Positions 14,540 through 23,293 of a stretch of 64,000 nt of DNA are shown in pieces; the stretch's first letter is position 1, and every line of letters starts with the position of its first letter. The notes under the pieces were generated by a model, which worked only from the letters and a program-made list of their open reading frames with translations, did not search any database and was not told where the DNA came from. Source of the DNA: Bacillus chungangensis (GTDB lineage Bacteria; Bacillota; Bacilli; Bacillales; Bacillaceae_C); assembly GCF_030812995.1 (NCBI RefSeq), contig NZ_JAUSTT010000001.1, positions 222,396 to 286,395 on the forward strand, written 5' to 3'. Both the position numbers and the translations under genes were made by a program.

Positions 14540-16821
14540 CACGAACTGCACCACTCACATTCATCTACTTCGTTCGCAGTTGACCGTAGGTAATACGTAG
14601 TTTTTAACCCTGCACGCCAAGCTGTTAGGTGCAGGTCGAGCAGTACTTTCGCGGGAATTGTATTCGGTACGTAAAGATTAAATGAAATCGCTTGATCAAC
14701 GTGTTTTTGTCGCGCTGCATTTTGTTTAATAGACCAAAACTGATCGAGCATGTACGCTGACTTCCGATAGACTGCATACGTTTTATGTGTTAGATCGGGC
14801 GCAGTAACAGGAATACGGTAGTCTTTCTTTTCTTCGGTGTACTCAACTGCAAATATCGGGTCAATGCTTGCGCTGCTGCCGGCAATTATCGAGGTTGAAG
14901 CGTTCGGCGCTACGGCCATGAGATAGCCGTTTCTAATGCCGTGCTTTCTAATTCTCGCACTCAGTTCCGTCCAAGCCGGAGCCATTGGACTTTCAAAATA
15001 ACCCCTCTTCTCGAAATACTCGCCGGTCTGCCATTCGCTACCTATAAACATAGGATATGCGCCCTTTTCCTCCGCCAAGTCAGCCGAAGCTTTAATCGTA
15101 TAATAAGCTATCTCTTCGTATATCTCATCTGCAAGTTCAACCGCACGTTCTGACTCCCATGATATGTCGTATTTCGCTAGTAAATGATGCCAGCCGAATG
15201 TTCCTAACCCAACTGCTCGATACTTTTGGTTCGTGATTTGCGCTTGCTTTACATCGATTGTATTTAGGTCGATTACGTTATCCAACATTCGAATTTGAAT
15301 CCGGATTAGTCGACCGAGTGCATTACCGCAAATGGCTCGAGCTAAGCTAATTGACGATAAATTACATACAACGAAGTCGCCTGCTTGCTTTCGTATGACG
15401 ATTTGGTCGCCCTCGATTGTCTCGCTAAACTGTTCGGTCGGTGACATATTTTGGCTTATTTCCGTGCATAGATTCGAGCAGTAGATCATGCCCGCATGCT
15501 TATTCGGATTCTTCCGATTCACTTCGTCCCTGTAAAACATGAACGGACCGCCTGTTTCGAGTTGTGACCGCAGCAAACGTTTCATAACGTCAATTGCTGC
15601 AACTTTCGTTTTCTTTAAGGCATTGTTACGGACGCATTCGTCATAGCGCTCTCGGAATGTACCGGCGCCCTTTTCTTCGTCGTAAAAGTCCTCCAGAGAA
15701 TAGCCCATTACCCGTCGCACTTCGTGAGGGTCGAATAGGTACCAATCGCCGCGCTTTTCGACTTGTTCCATAAACAAATCAGGCAAACAAACGCCGGTGA
15801 AAATATCGTGTGCACGTAATCGATCGTCACCGTTATTTAACTTAACGTCTAGGAACGACATGATATCTGCGTGCCAAACGTCGAGGTAAACAGCAATAGC
15901 TCCTTTACGTGTGCCCAGTTGGTCAACGCTAACCGCCGTATTATTAAGCTGTTTTATCCACGGAATAACGCCGGAAGATGCGCCCACAAAGCCTTTTATT
16001 GCCGAACCTTTTGCACGTACTTTGCCGAGATAAACGCCGATGCCACCGCCGTCTTTCGAAAGCCTTGCCACATCGGTATTGCTGTTATAGATGCCAATAA
16101 GAGAGTCTTCGACTGTATCGATAAAGCAAGACGATAATTGCCCATGTGCTTTCCCTGCGTTGGCCAATGTCGGCGTTGCGACGGTCATGTATAAGTTCGA
16201 TAACGCCCAGTACACTTCAGCTACGTATTGTGTACGTTTAGCCGACACTTCGTCTTGCATAAGGTACATAGCGATTATTAACCAGCGTTCTTGCGGAAGT
16301 TCGTATAATTGCCCTTCATGGTCGGTCGCTAGGTACCGATCGGCTAACGTTTTGAGTCCGATATACGTAAATAGATAGTCGCGTTCTGGGTCGATTATTG
16401 CAGACAGCATTTCGATTTCTTCTCGGCTGTATTTTTCGAGTATAGCCGCCGAATAAATGCCTTTACCAGCTAGCGTTTTTAAAAGACCGTAAAAATCACC
16501 GTATCGCTTTTCCGAGTCATAACTACGGTTACGCGCGGCTTGCTTGTATAAAGAACGAAGCAGAATACGAGCAGCTACGAAAGTCCAATCGGGAGACTCC
16601 ATTCTGACGTTTTCCAGCGCTAGTAACGTCAGCAAGCGTGTTATTTCGGTTGCTTTGTACTGCTCATGCGCTTCGATGGAGCGAATTACCTTCGCTTTAT
16701 ATTCGTCCGCTTCAAGGTTCGGATAGTCAACGAAGCACGCATCGATAAAGCTATCTAGTCGCACACGGTCGAACGGTAGCTTTCGAAGGCCGTCGTCTTT
16801 CGTGATTATTGTTTCCGACAC
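14539..16821 (-). CDS. nrdE: ribonucleotide reductase class I, alpha (catalytic) subunit
   Basis: 760 aa. N-terminal ATP-cone (about 1-95), then the barrel: redox Cys in S-S-C-F-I, the N-x-C-x-E thiyl site in N-L-C-T-E, the second Cys in V-V-C-N-L-S-S, P-N-A-S-T-S, two adjacent Tyr for radical transfer (T-T-Y-Y-L), and a C-terminal C-x-x-C (CEWC). The ATP-cone makes it NrdA-like in regulation, while the partners look like class Ib (NrdF plus flavodoxin). GTG start with AGGAGG at 7 nt. Confidence 0.95.
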   Translation of the reverse strand: MSETIITKDDGLRKLPFDRVRLDSFIDACFVDYPNLEADEYKAKVIRSIEAHEQYKATEITRLLTLLALENVRMESPDWTFVAARILLRSLYKQAARNRSYDSEKRYGDFYGLLKTLAGKGIYSAAILEKYSREEIEMLSAIIDPERDYLFTYIGLKTLADRYLATDHEGQLYELPQERWLIIAMYLMQDEVSAKRTQYVAEVYWALSNLYMTVATPTLANAGKAHGQLSSCFIDTVEDSLIGIYNSNTDVARLSKDGGGIGVYLGKVRAKGSAIKGFVGASSGVIPWIKQLNNTAVSVDQLGTRKGAIAVYLDVWHADIMSFLDVKLNNGDDRLRAHDIFTGVCLPDLFMEQVEKRGDWYLFDPHEVRRVMGYSLEDFYDEEKGAGTFRERYDECVRNNALKKTKVAAIDVMKRLLRSQLETGGPFMFYRDEVNRKNPNKHAGMIYCSNLCTEISQNMSPTEQFSETIEGDQIVIRKQAGDFVVCNLSSISLARAICGNALGRLIRIQIRMLDNVIDLNTIDVKQAQITNQKYRAVGLGTFGWHHLLAKYDISWESERAVELADEIYEEIAYYTIKASADLAEEKGAYPMFIGSEWQTGEYFEKRGYFESPMAPAWTELSARIRKHGIRNGYLMAVAPNASTSIIAGSSASIDPIFAVEYTEEKKDYRIPVTAPDLTHKTYAVYRKSAYMLDQFWSIKQNAARQKHVDQAISFNLYVPNTIPAKVLLDLHLTAWRAGLKTTYYLRSTANEVDECEWCSS

Positions 16822-17006
16822 TCTAACGCCTCCTTTTCGTTTATTAACTTCCTAAGTTCGCTTATTCCTTCCGAAATACTGGCCAACTCATCCTCAAGTT
16901 CGGATTTTCTATTTTCGATATTATCGTATTCTCGTAGCGCTTGGTTACGATCATATTCGAGATCAATTAGAAGTCTTTTATAAGTTTCGATTAATGAGGT
17001 CCGCAC
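16806..17006 (-). CDS. small coiled-coil protein (66 aa)
   Basis: Nearly all residues fall in a heptad-rich charged helix (QALREYDNIENRKSELEDEL). It overlaps the nrdE start and the previous gene end. Function unknown. Confidence 0.55.
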   Translation of the reverse strand: MRTSLIETYKRLLIDLEYDRNQALREYDNIENRKSELEDELASISEGISELRKLINEKEALECRKQ

Positions 17007-17212
17007 TTTTTCATCTCCCTCATGAGTATCGGAACTGATTTTACGAGATTATTTGCGGCGGCCAATATACCGTTAACTATAGCGATTACCATATAGTTGA
17101 TGTCTGCGCTGAATATCGCATTAATAACTAACGTCAATCCTAATGCGACTAATATCATTATTAAAACGTCATATATTAGTTGTGCTATAAAAGCCAAAAT
17201 TAGATTTCTCAA
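16991..17212 (-). CDS. small two-helix membrane protein (73 aa)
   Basis: TTG behind GGGAGG (7 nt). Two membrane segments (LILAFIAQLIYDVLIMILVA, VIAIVNGILAAANNLV) with a basic C-terminus. Holin-like in size, but there is no lysis context to support that. Confidence 0.55.
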   Translation of the reverse strand: MRNLILAFIAQLIYDVLIMILVALGLTLVINAIFSADINYMVIAIVNGILAAANNLVKSVPILMREMKKCGPH

Positions 17213-17371
17213 TTAATTACCTCCCACCCCAAGCACGAGGAGAGTCGCCACAATAGCGGCTAAAATCGATATCGCCGCCCTCTCGTATGTTATATCTAGT
17301 AATTCAGACGTACCTATTATGGCGAAGAGCATAAACAATAAAACCATTAGGGACTTTGTTATAAGCAACAC
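17213..17371 (-). CDS. small membrane protein (52 aa)
   Basis: GTG behind GGAGGGGTAGGG. Two membrane segments (SLMVLLFMLFAIIGT and SILAAIVATLLVLGVGG). The stop abuts the next start. Function unknown. Confidence 0.5.
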   Translation of the reverse strand: MLLITKSLMVLLFMLFAIIGTSELLDITYERAAISILAAIVATLLVLGVGGN

Positions 17372-17373
17372 CC

Positions 17374-18051
17374 CTACCCCTCCGCCCTCAATACGTCAAT
17401 TTTTCTGTCTAACTCGGCGCGTTCTTGAAGCAATCGAAGCAATTTTTCTCGTTTCTCTATTCGATCGATGGTATCTCTTATTATTGGTAGACCTGCCATA
17501 TTTCCTGATATTGTCATATGGAACTCACCACCGGTATTACATACAAAAGATTCCATAAAAAGTTCGGGTAAATTATTCTTATCAAAGAAACTTAAAATAC
17601 CGGCTTGTATTTCTTTAAACGCTTTTCGTTCGTAGTCAATCCCTATGTTCACATAAAAATAGCCGCCAATATCGCTCGTGATAAACAAATCGCCATGTCC
17701 ATCCTTTTCGATGACGTAAAGGCTCCCCATTGTAAAGTGGTGATCACTCTTAACTGCTTCTAGAACATCGCCCTCCTCTAGCTTTTTCAACTTTTCGATT
17801 ATTTCCTGTTTACTCGTTGAAATGTCGTATTCGATGTAGCCGTCTCGTATTGAGAGTTCGACGCATTCATCCATACCTCCGCGATAAACATGTCGACAGT
17901 CATATCCTGCTTCGTCTTTGTGGCACACAAAACCGTACACGTTTTTAAGTTCGTACCACTTGCCGACCTCCGTATCGCTGTCAAAATGTTCGTTATTCGT
18001 AAGTCTAAAACGTTTGGCCTTCCGAATCTGCTCAACTGTATACATTACCAT
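17374..18051 (-). CDS. phage protein of unknown function (225 aa)
   Basis: ATG overlaps the upstream stop (TAATG), with GGAG 10 nt before. The N-terminal part has beta-rich SH3-like sequence (EVGKWYELKNVYGFVCHKDE, LEEGDVLEAVKSD). The C-terminus is a coiled coil (IEKREKLLRLLQERAELDRK). Related in style to the modular proteins at 8405, 23290 and 24535. Confidence 0.6.
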   Translation of the reverse strand: MVMYTVEQIRKAKRFRLTNNEHFDSDTEVGKWYELKNVYGFVCHKDEAGYDCRHVYRGGMDECVELSIRDGYIEYDISTSKQEIIEKLKKLEEGDVLEAVKSDHHFTMGSLYVIEKDGHGDLFITSDIGGYFYVNIGIDYERKAFKEIQAGILSFFDKNNLPELFMESFVCNTGGEFHMTISGNMAGLPIIRDTIDRIEKREKLLRLLQERAELDRKIDVLRAEG

Positions 18052-18557
18052 TACGCAAGCACTCCTTTTTTAATTAAATAGGCGAGGCCGACCGCAACCG
18101 CGTCAGATTCGTCATCGCTTTTAAACGTAAAGTCGTCCGGCAGTCCGAGCCTTTTTCTAACGCCAGCTTCGACTTCGGCCTTATCGGCGTTTCCACTACC
18201 ACTCGCTGCCTTTTTGACTTCAGACGGCGTTAGTTCCGCGACCACTTCGTAACCGTACTTGTTTAACGCTGCGTCTATCGCTGCCCACGCGCCGAATACC
18301 GTCTGCGTTGAGCGCTTATTTCGTCCTTTTGTGAAATGTTCGCGCAAAACAACGTCGAAAGGTCCGTGTTCGTGAATAACTTTTACCGCGAAAGCCTCGA
18401 TGTAGGCGTAACGTTGGGCGTCTGTATGTGCGGTCGATGTCTTTATGCTGTCGACGTGTTTTAGCTCGACTTTAATGCCGGACTTTAACTTTTTAACTTC
18501 GAGAACAGCGACGCCGGGATTTGTGCTGATATCGAACGCTAATATTCGTTTATTCAT
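18051..18557 (-). CDS. RuvC-like Holliday junction resolvase
   Basis: 168 aa with RNase-H-fold signatures: first Asp in I-L-A-F-D-I-S-T-N-P-G, Glu in V-V-L-R-E-H-F, and two Asp in D-D-E-S-D-A-V-A-V-G-L-A. Phage RuvC-like enzymes resolve recombination and replication junctions before packaging. ATG 18557 has a GGAG SD 10 nt upstream and overlaps the previous gene; the longer frame adds no motif. Confidence 0.82.
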   Translation of the reverse strand: MNKRILAFDISTNPGVAVLEVKKLKSGIKVELKHVDSIKTSTAHTDAQRYAYIEAFAVKVIHEHGPFDVVLREHFTKGRNKRSTQTVFGAWAAIDAALNKYGYEVVAELTPSEVKKAASGSGNADKAEVEAGVRKRLGLPDDFTFKSDDESDAVAVGLAYLIKKGVLA

Positions 18558-18933
18558 CTTCGTTAAACTCCGCAGCGATTCTATTGTATAGCCCTTGCAA
18601 ATACTTAATAAGAAGTTCGGCATCGGGATATGATTTTTCTAACCGTTCTAGCGCTAAGTCCCTCTGTTTTTTAGACATATTGGCAGGGACGGGAAACAGA
18701 TCGTCTATATCTCCTATATTTTCGTATAAAAAGCGACGTATCGCTGACACCAAAACGAGTATATCTTCGTTATTAAGCGCTATACTTTGCTCCAATTTCG
18801 CTAGATAGTCGTGAGCTTTTTCGACCTCTTCGTTGGACATACCGATAACCTCTTTAGGGTCACTTGGCATAGCGCCGAGTGCGTCCCACATCGAATTAAC
18901 CCACTTAGAAAATACCTCTTTATCGTTTGACAC
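18550..18933 (-). CDS. phage protein of unknown function (127 aa)
   Basis: GTG start overlapping the previous stop (TAGTG). All-helical, acidic; contains KQRDLALERLEKSYPDAELL. Coupled to the resolvase gene. No family recognised. Confidence 0.6.
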   Translation of the reverse strand: MSNDKEVFSKWVNSMWDALGAMPSDPKEVIGMSNEEVEKAHDYLAKLEQSIALNNEDILVLVSAIRRFLYENIGDIDDLFPVPANMSKKQRDLALERLEKSYPDAELLIKYLQGLYNRIAAEFNEDE

Positions 18934-19091
18934 TAAATCACCTCCGTAACTTTAACGTATTTTCCATCGAATCTTTCATAACCAACGCCGAAAGCCTCCT
19001 TGTATGTTTTCGGCTTTTTACCGTTGTACTGCGGAACAAATTTTGCTCCATTCTTTCGTGCTTCTTGTCTTCGTTCTCTGCGTGATTTCAT
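18933..19091 (-). CDS. small basic phage protein (52 aa)
   Basis: ATG overlaps the nuclease-gene stop (ATGA), with GGAAGGGGTG before it. Basic N-terminus (KSRRERRQEARKNG), then F-V-P-Q-Y-N-G-K and Y-K-E-A-F-G-V-G-Y-E-R-F, a pattern I recognise as recurrent in short Bacillus phage proteins. Function unknown. Confidence 0.6.
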   Translation of the reverse strand: MKSRRERRQEARKNGAKFVPQYNGKKPKTYKEAFGVGYERFDGKYVKVTEVI

Positions 19092-20098
19092 ACGGGCACC
19101 CCTTCCTCTTTCTTTCGAACACTTTCAATAAATTGAAACGCTTCGACGTACTCCTCTTTTTTCTTAAGGGAAAGCCCTGAGCGAAGAACACGCTGGACTT
19201 GCGTTTTTAGTGCCGCCACTTCTTCGTCTGATAAATCGAGTGCGCACGCCGTTTTGTAATTGTTAAACGTCCATTTTGACAAATCGAGAGGCATCGGTTC
19301 AGACGTTCGTATTGACTTACTAATTTCAGCGAGTTCATCGAACAGCACAGTACGTTGAGCGTCCGTGATATGCAAGCAGAAGGCGCGAATGTCGGGCGTT
19401 TTGGCGTATTGCTCTTCCGTCAAAGACCAACCTTGCTTTGCGGCGTTTACGTATAAAATTACGTAATAGTCGCAGCCGAACATATGCGAATAAGCTATCG
19501 TTTGCTTTACGTGTGATTCGTCAGGATTTCGCATTGAATGCAAGGACGTTCGGGCAGGCGTTGTTTGCTTCGATTTGATTTCGAGTCCGACGCGAATTGC
19601 CTCGCCTTCGTCCGTTACGTACTCCATAATGCCATCGGGCGCGCCGTACAGATAAAACGATTCGCCTGCATGTTCGACTAGCGTATTTGTCTTCGCAAAG
19701 TCCTCGAACATCGGCTGGCCTGCGACGTTACGCTCGAACTTGAACCGAGACTTGTTGCCCGTCTTAGCTTCGAAATGCTTTTCGATAAAGAGCAAGTCGC
19801 GCTGTATTATATCGCCGATATTCGTTCCGATACGTTGCCAGCGCGCCTGATGCGGCTGACGTCGAAAGTTATCCTTCTTAGCGCCCTTCGCCTTTACGTA
19901 AAGCTCGCGAGGACACGAATTAGTCGAAGATGGTGAAAAATACGGTTTTTTGGGAAATACTTTCGGCGGATTCGAGTACCACCGATGTATTTGCGCATCC
20001 AGTCCGTTGTCCCACACTTCAGGCAACGAATGCCATTCGTCCAATAACGCTAAAAAGTCGCCTTCTATTTGTGTGACTAGTTCGTTTGTGTTCGTCAA
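19088..20098 (-). CDS. PD-(D/E)XK exonuclease, RecB/Cas4-like
   Basis: 336 aa. The nuclease core reads G-A-P-D-G-I-M-E (metal-binding Asp), V-G-L-E-I-K-S-K (E-x-K), then H-V-K-Q-T-I-A-Y-S-H-M-F-G, the QhxxY-like motif of RecB/Cas4 nucleases. N-terminal Cys in N-S-C-P-R-E-L-Y recalls Fe-S members, but a full four-Cys cluster is not evident. It likely processes DNA ends in phage recombination or replication. TTG start behind AAAGGAG. Confidence 0.8.
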   Translation of the reverse strand: MTNTNELVTQIEGDFLALLDEWHSLPEVWDNGLDAQIHRWYSNPPKVFPKKPYFSPSSTNSCPRELYVKAKGAKKDNFRRQPHQARWQRIGTNIGDIIQRDLLFIEKHFEAKTGNKSRFKFERNVAGQPMFEDFAKTNTLVEHAGESFYLYGAPDGIMEYVTDEGEAIRVGLEIKSKQTTPARTSLHSMRNPDESHVKQTIAYSHMFGCDYYVILYVNAAKQGWSLTEEQYAKTPDIRAFCLHITDAQRTVLFDELAEISKSIRTSEPMPLDLSKWTFNNYKTACALDLSDEEVAALKTQVQRVLRSGLSLKKKEEYVEAFQFIESVRKKEEGVPV

Positions 20099-20099
20099 A

Positions 20100-20213
20100 T
20101 TATCGATCTCCTTTTCGTTTTATATCAACGCTAATTTTTAGAGCACCCGTCGCTAGACCCACCGTAAACAATCCGATAAATATAACGCTAGTAATTCCGA
20201 TAATTTCAAACAT
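20100..20213 (-). CDS. 37-aa single-helix membrane protein
   Basis: ATG inside the end of the upstream gene (AAATGTTTGA), behind GGGTGGC. One membrane helix (IIGITSVIFIGLFTVGLATG) and a basic tail. Support is frame, SD-like sequence and operon packing only. Confidence 0.45.
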   Translation of the reverse strand: MFEIIGITSVIFIGLFTVGLATGALKISVDIKRKGDR

Positions 20214-20652
20214 TTTGCCACCCGCCCCTTAATTTTTCGATGTACTCACTAACTTTTTTATATTCTTCGGCAGTTAGCGCGATTTTGTATGGCGAATAAT
20301 CTTCGATAACTCTTTTTACATTTTCATAAACCTCTGAGATGTGCTTAGATAACTCTTCCTGATAGTCCTCTTCTTCGATATAATCTTCAAAAACATACGT
20401 ATCGTAGTCCGCGTTTAAATCGAAAACAACTTCGGCAACATCCGTAATACTATTAATATTTTTAACTATTAAATCGCCTTCAACCTCTGAATGCTTTCCG
20501 TCTAATTCACAAAAGGTCTTAAATCCGAAAACATTTGTAAGTTCTTCTTTATATTTTTCGTAATAGTCTCTACGTACGAAAACACCCTCGCAAGCATGTG
20601 CACCGCTATAGTAGCCGTGAGCTTCTGCGCCTACAAATACTAAGTCAAACAT
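20206..20652 (-). CDS. phage protein of unknown function (148 aa)
   Basis: Acidic protein beginning M-F-D-L-V-F-V-G-A-E-A-H-G-Y-Y-S-G-A-H. A strongly acidic middle (DYDTYVFEDYIEEEDYQEE) is followed by helices. No recognised domain. It starts one base after the preceding stop. Confidence 0.6.
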   Translation of the reverse strand: MFDLVFVGAEAHGYYSGAHACEGVFVRRDYYEKYKEELTNVFGFKTFCELDGKHSEVEGDLIVKNINSITDVAEVVFDLNADYDTYVFEDYIEEEDYQEELSKHISEVYENVKRVIEDYSPYKIALTAEEYKKVSEYIEKLRGGWQNV

Positions 20653-20883
20653 TTAATCGACCTCCTTCAACGATTTTAAGTCGGAAATAAACTGTTTTAT
20701 TGCGTCATATTCCGCATAAATACCACCATGTTCGTCGCCTAGTGCGTATGCATCGTCGTAATTGGCACCACAAGCGTCGATGACGTCGAAATCATCGCCA
20801 TACCTTTCGTTTATTTCATCGATGCTTCCTTGTAAAAGAACAAGCCTTTCTTCGTAATGCCTAATTAGATCATCGATTTTCAT
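20653..20883 (-). CDS. small phage protein (76 aa)
   Basis: ATG 20883 overlaps the upstream stop (ATGA) with GGGG 10 nt before. Helical, acidic. Unknown. Confidence 0.55.
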   Translation of the reverse strand: MKIDDLIRHYEERLVLLQGSIDEINERYGDDFDVIDACGANYDDAYALGDEHGGIYAEYDAIKQFISDLKSLKEVD

Positions 20884-21182
20884 TCCTCGCCATCCCCTTT
20901 CGATTTGACCACTGCCCACTCCTTAACAACTACCTCGCGCTGTTCTACTTCATAGACTGCGGCATCGTTCCAATCTTCGTACTCCCAATCAGTAAACGGT
21001 GAGCCACTTCGAGTTACATACGAGAGGTAATGTTTTTTGCCGTCCGTAAATATTAAATGTGCTGTCTGGTATTTGACGCCCTGCTCGAAATCTCCTTCCT
21101 CGACGGTCTTATATTTAGCGCCGTTTACTTCGATTTCACCTTCGAAAAATAATTCATTAATTTGTTCCTGCGTTATTTTCAT
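20880..21182 (-). CDS. phage protein of unknown function (100 aa)
   Basis: ATG 21182 overlaps the polymerase stop (ATGA), behind GGGGAG. Beta-rich with Y-K-T-V-E-E-G-D-F and H-Y-L-S-Y-V-T-R-S-G-S. Coupled to polA. Confidence 0.6.
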   Translation of the reverse strand: MKITQEQINELFFEGEIEVNGAKYKTVEEGDFEQGVKYQTAHLIFTDGKKHYLSYVTRSGSPFTDWEYEDWNDAAVYEVEQREVVVKEWAVVKSKGDGEE

Positions 21183-23293
21183 ATTTGAAACCACTCCCCT
21201 ATATTTTTTCCTTCGCCCCATCTACGGCTAATTTCGATATCAGTTTTGTTAGGAACGGATAGTTTAACGGTGTGCAACATAATGTTTTCGAAATCTCGCA
21301 CATCTGATATCGTCAGGCTTTCCGGTGCATACACCGCCACTTCGTCGTGTACCGAGAAAGCCATCGTCCATCCTTTAGCGCGGCATAGCTTCTGTAAGGA
21401 AAGCATAGTTAACTTAGTTTGTATGGCCGCCGAGCCTTGGATAATTGCATTCGTTGCTTGGCGCATAGCACGAAATTGCTCGTACCGATCTCGCGACTTT
21501 GCTTCAGGTAATCTACGTTTTCTTCCCATGAACATCTTTACGTATCCTTTGCGTTTGGCAAATAATTCATTGCTATCTATCCACGCCTTTACTTTCGGAT
21601 ATTTGGCGTAAAACTGTTCGATAAACTCTCGGGCTTCTTTTTCAGTAATGTCAAGCTGTGCGGCTAATGTTTTCGGTCCGGTGCCGTACATAACCGCGAG
21701 AATGCCCGTTTTCATCATCTTTCTATACACAGAACCGTCGCCGCATTCTTCGATAGGTTTTCCGAATAGTTCTGCGGCTGCGGTTGAATATAGATCGCGA
21801 CCCTCTCGATAAGCATTAACGAGGACTTCTTCGCCTGTGTAATGAGCGAGCCAACGTGGCTCTTGCTGGCTAAAGTCCCCCGAAAGAATTACTTGACCCG
21901 GCGGTGCCACGAATAATTGGCGTGCAAAATACGGCTGGTTTTGTAGATTAGGAGAATTGGCAGAAAAACGTCCTGTTACGGTTCCCATCTGATTAAAATT
22001 ACCGTGTATTCTGCCGTCATCCCGCACCTGTTTCGGAAGGGCATCGATATATGTGCCGAGAAGTTTTGTTTTTTCCCGATATTGTAAAAGTATTCGAATG
22101 CCCTCATGATGTGGAGCTAGTATTTCGAGCGTCTTAACATCCGTTGATTTTTTCGTACCTTTTGGCAGATGGCGTCCTAAACGTAAATCTTCATAAAACT
22201 TCCTACTTAGTTGTGTCGGACTATTGAAATTGATATCTCCGAAATGTTTCCGTAATTCTTGCTCAACTTCCGCCAACTCGTTTGAAAGTTGCTTTGACAA
22301 AGCTTTTGCCCTTTCGATATCCAACACAAAGCCCGCCTGCTCCATTTCGATAGAAACTCCGATTGTTGGGTTTTCAACCTGTTCGTAATACTTTAATAAA
22401 TCGATTTTATCGAGATGGCGTCGCTGAAAATTACGTAGTTTTAACGTTACGTCTCCGTCCTTGGCCGCATAAGCAAGCGCTATGTCTAATTCGATTTCAT
22501 GAAAGCCCTTTTTTCCGAATAGTTGGCCGTATGTTTTCGAAGGGATTCCGAGGTACTTCGATACTAACTCTTTAAGCTGGTACGAACCGCCGTTAAAACG
22601 CTCATTTTCGTTTAATACATGCATGGCGACTTGTGTATCCCATGTTAACCCTCGAAGTATTATGCCTTCATTTCGTAGCATGTGTATATCAAACTTCGCA
22701 TTATGCGCGATTTTACCGATGGAACTATCTTCGTAAATCGGTTTTAATCGTTCGTTTACTAAATCGTTTGACAATTGTTTATTATTCGTTTTGTGTTTCG
22801 TAGGGATATACGCGTGAATGTCTGCCTTAACTGAGGTGATAACGTGCCCTACGATGTAGTCGCTGTATATGTCAGTCCCCGTTGTTTCTACGTCAAATAC
22901 GATTTCTTTTTCGGTCTCCAAGATCGATAAGAATTTTGCCAATTTCGTCTCGTCAGTGATCAGCCAGTAATTGTCAGGCGTTTCCTCGACCATTTGACGA
23001 AGTACTTCGGCCTGCCTTTTTTCTTCTAGTTGCCGCCAAATTCGTAAAGCCTCGGCCTTGCTAAATCGTTTGTCCACTGAAGCAGGTTCACGCCCGATTT
23101 GTCCGTCAGCCATCGCCTGCCTAACTTCAACTAGCTTTCGATGGTCCGGGGCGGTATTCTTCATTTCGAATATCCGCGCCCATGCTTCTTCCAACGTTTC
23201 AGTAGCCGCCTTCTTTCGTTTAATTGCCGCCTGTATTCGTTCAGTAGGTTCCGTAGGCTGTCGAATGTTAAGTGTAAGCTTCGGTGTGATTAT
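21179..23293 (-). CDS. polA: DNA polymerase family A with 3'-5' exonuclease, apparent ATA start
   Basis: Exonuclease: F-D-V-E-T-T-G-T-D (Exo I), H-N-A-K-F-D (Exo II). Polymerase: motif A, L-S-G-D-F-S-Q-Q-E-P-R; motif B, R-K-M-M-K-T-G-I-L-A-V-M-Y-G; motif C, S-V-H-D-E-V. No 5'-nuclease domain. At the position of E. coli F762 it has Leu. The first in-frame TTG is 23194, but the frame is open 33 codons further and reads I-T-P-K-L-T-L-N-I-R-Q-P-T-E-P. GGGAG lies 6 nt before ATA at 23293, which overlaps the upstream TAA. Length would be 704 aa. This is the replicative polymerase of the phage. Confidence 0.92.
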   Translation of the reverse strand: MITPKLTLNIRQPTEPTERIQAAIKRKKAATETLEEAWARIFEMKNTAPDHRKLVEVRQAMADGQIGREPASVDKRFSKAEALRIWRQLEEKRQAEVLRQMVEETPDNYWLITDETKLAKFLSILETEKEIVFDVETTGTDIYSDYIVGHVITSVKADIHAYIPTKHKTNNKQLSNDLVNERLKPIYEDSSIGKIAHNAKFDIHMLRNEGIILRGLTWDTQVAMHVLNENERFNGGSYQLKELVSKYLGIPSKTYGQLFGKKGFHEIELDIALAYAAKDGDVTLKLRNFQRRHLDKIDLLKYYEQVENPTIGVSIEMEQAGFVLDIERAKALSKQLSNELAEVEQELRKHFGDINFNSPTQLSRKFYEDLRLGRHLPKGTKKSTDVKTLEILAPHHEGIRILLQYREKTKLLGTYIDALPKQVRDDGRIHGNFNQMGTVTGRFSANSPNLQNQPYFARQLFVAPPGQVILSGDFSQQEPRWLAHYTGEEVLVNAYREGRDLYSTAAAELFGKPIEECGDGSVYRKMMKTGILAVMYGTGPKTLAAQLDITEKEAREFIEQFYAKYPKVKAWIDSNELFAKRKGYVKMFMGRKRRLPEAKSRDRYEQFRAMRQATNAIIQGSAAIQTKLTMLSLQKLCRAKGWTMAFSVHDEVAVYAPESLTISDVRDFENIMLHTVKLSVPNKTDIEISRRWGEGKNIGEWFQI

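Noticed and set aside
16991-17371. Holin pair
   Set aside because: Two small two-helix membrane proteins fit by size only; there is no endolysin or late-gene context, and they lie in the early replication operon.
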